A stretch of 29,313 nucleotides of DNA from JAAYEA01 sp012689325 (lineage in GTDB: Bacteria > Chloroflexota > Anaerolineae > JAAYEA01). Each line of letters begins with the position of its first letter. The stretch's first letter is position 1. The stretch covers positions 1 to 29,313 of the forward strand of contig DAITVZ010000067.1 of NCBI GenBank assembly GCA_036841525.1. The letters are read 5' to 3'. A model generated the notes under the pieces. It saw only the letters and a list, made by a program, of their open reading frames with translations, did not search any database and was not told the DNA's origin. Below are positions 29,280-29,313 of the stretch, one piece after another. Both the position numbers and the translations under genes were made by a program.

Positions 29280-29313
29280 ATGAACCTCGACCGTCACCCG
29301 TTCTTTCAGCGTT
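29280..29313 (+). CDS. Start of a gene of unknown identity (cut by window end)
   Basis: ATG at 29280 is preceded by GAGGAGG at good spacing and by a promoter at 29186-29214. Only MNLDRHPFFQR can be read before the window ends, too little for a family call. Confidence 0.7.
   Translation, partial: MNLDRHPFFQR

Overview
The window is about 29 kb of high-GC bacterial DNA that looks like a scaffold from an uncultured, probably anaerobic or facultative member of the Chloroflexota (Anaerolineae-like). This placement is inferred from the GC-rich coding style, a lipoprotein with FRDSSLGVP/ITPGY-type repeats, the density of sugar-catabolism and secreted multidomain proteins, and many short palindromic intergenic repeats. 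No rRNA, tRNA or ribosomal-protein marker is present, so it stays an inference. An exact run of 100 N (18818-18917), preceded by a 55-bp tandem duplication, marks a scaffold join.

Left part, minus strand. Two Gfo/Idh/MocA sugar oxidoreductases (1-1924) form an operon. Next comes a lower-GC 2-TM protein flanked by related palindromes (2004-2859), then a GHL6-type glycoside hydrolase (2860-4887). A MITE-like inverted-repeat element (4911-5085) follows; one of its ends forms the C-terminus of the next gene. A five-gene redox operon runs 7914->5043 from a strong sigma70-type promoter: coiled-coil protein, HAD hydrolase, TlpA-like thioredoxin, 34-aa membrane peptide, NapH-like membrane ferredoxin. 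A membrane-anchored BNR-repeat protein with a textbook terminator (8043-8780) completes this part.

Middle. A secreted PA/PKD subtilase (9143-11185), an NAD-dependent oxidoreductase with a SAF domain (11363-12736) and a hicBA toxin-antitoxin pair (12809-13362) lie on the plus strand, followed by a palindrome-rich spacer. A secreted protein with two PA14 domains and a golvesin-like domain, and a three-repeat lipoprotein, lie on the minus strand. The lipoprotein and a DUF5666 protein diverge from back-to-back promoters that overlap in their -35 hexamers (16494-16500).

Right part, all plus strand. A URO-D/MtaA-like methyltransferase-family protein, the gap, a secreted GH172 (DUF2961) enzyme with two C-terminal repeat domains, a divergent glycyl radical enzyme (GRE) and its translationally coupled activase, a cytosolic GH141-like beta-helix protein, a radical SAM/SPASM-like protein and the first codons of another gene. 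This is best read as a glycan or sugar utilisation island that includes an anaerobic radical step. The GRE has an unusual Cys-Trp-Glu active-site motif, so its substrate is open; it is the strongest candidate for new biochemistry here. The activase gene carries two stable palindromes inside its reading frame.

Regulatory theme: several sigma70-like promoters with 16-18 bp spacers are recognisable, and at three places a terminator hairpin directly abuts the next promoter.
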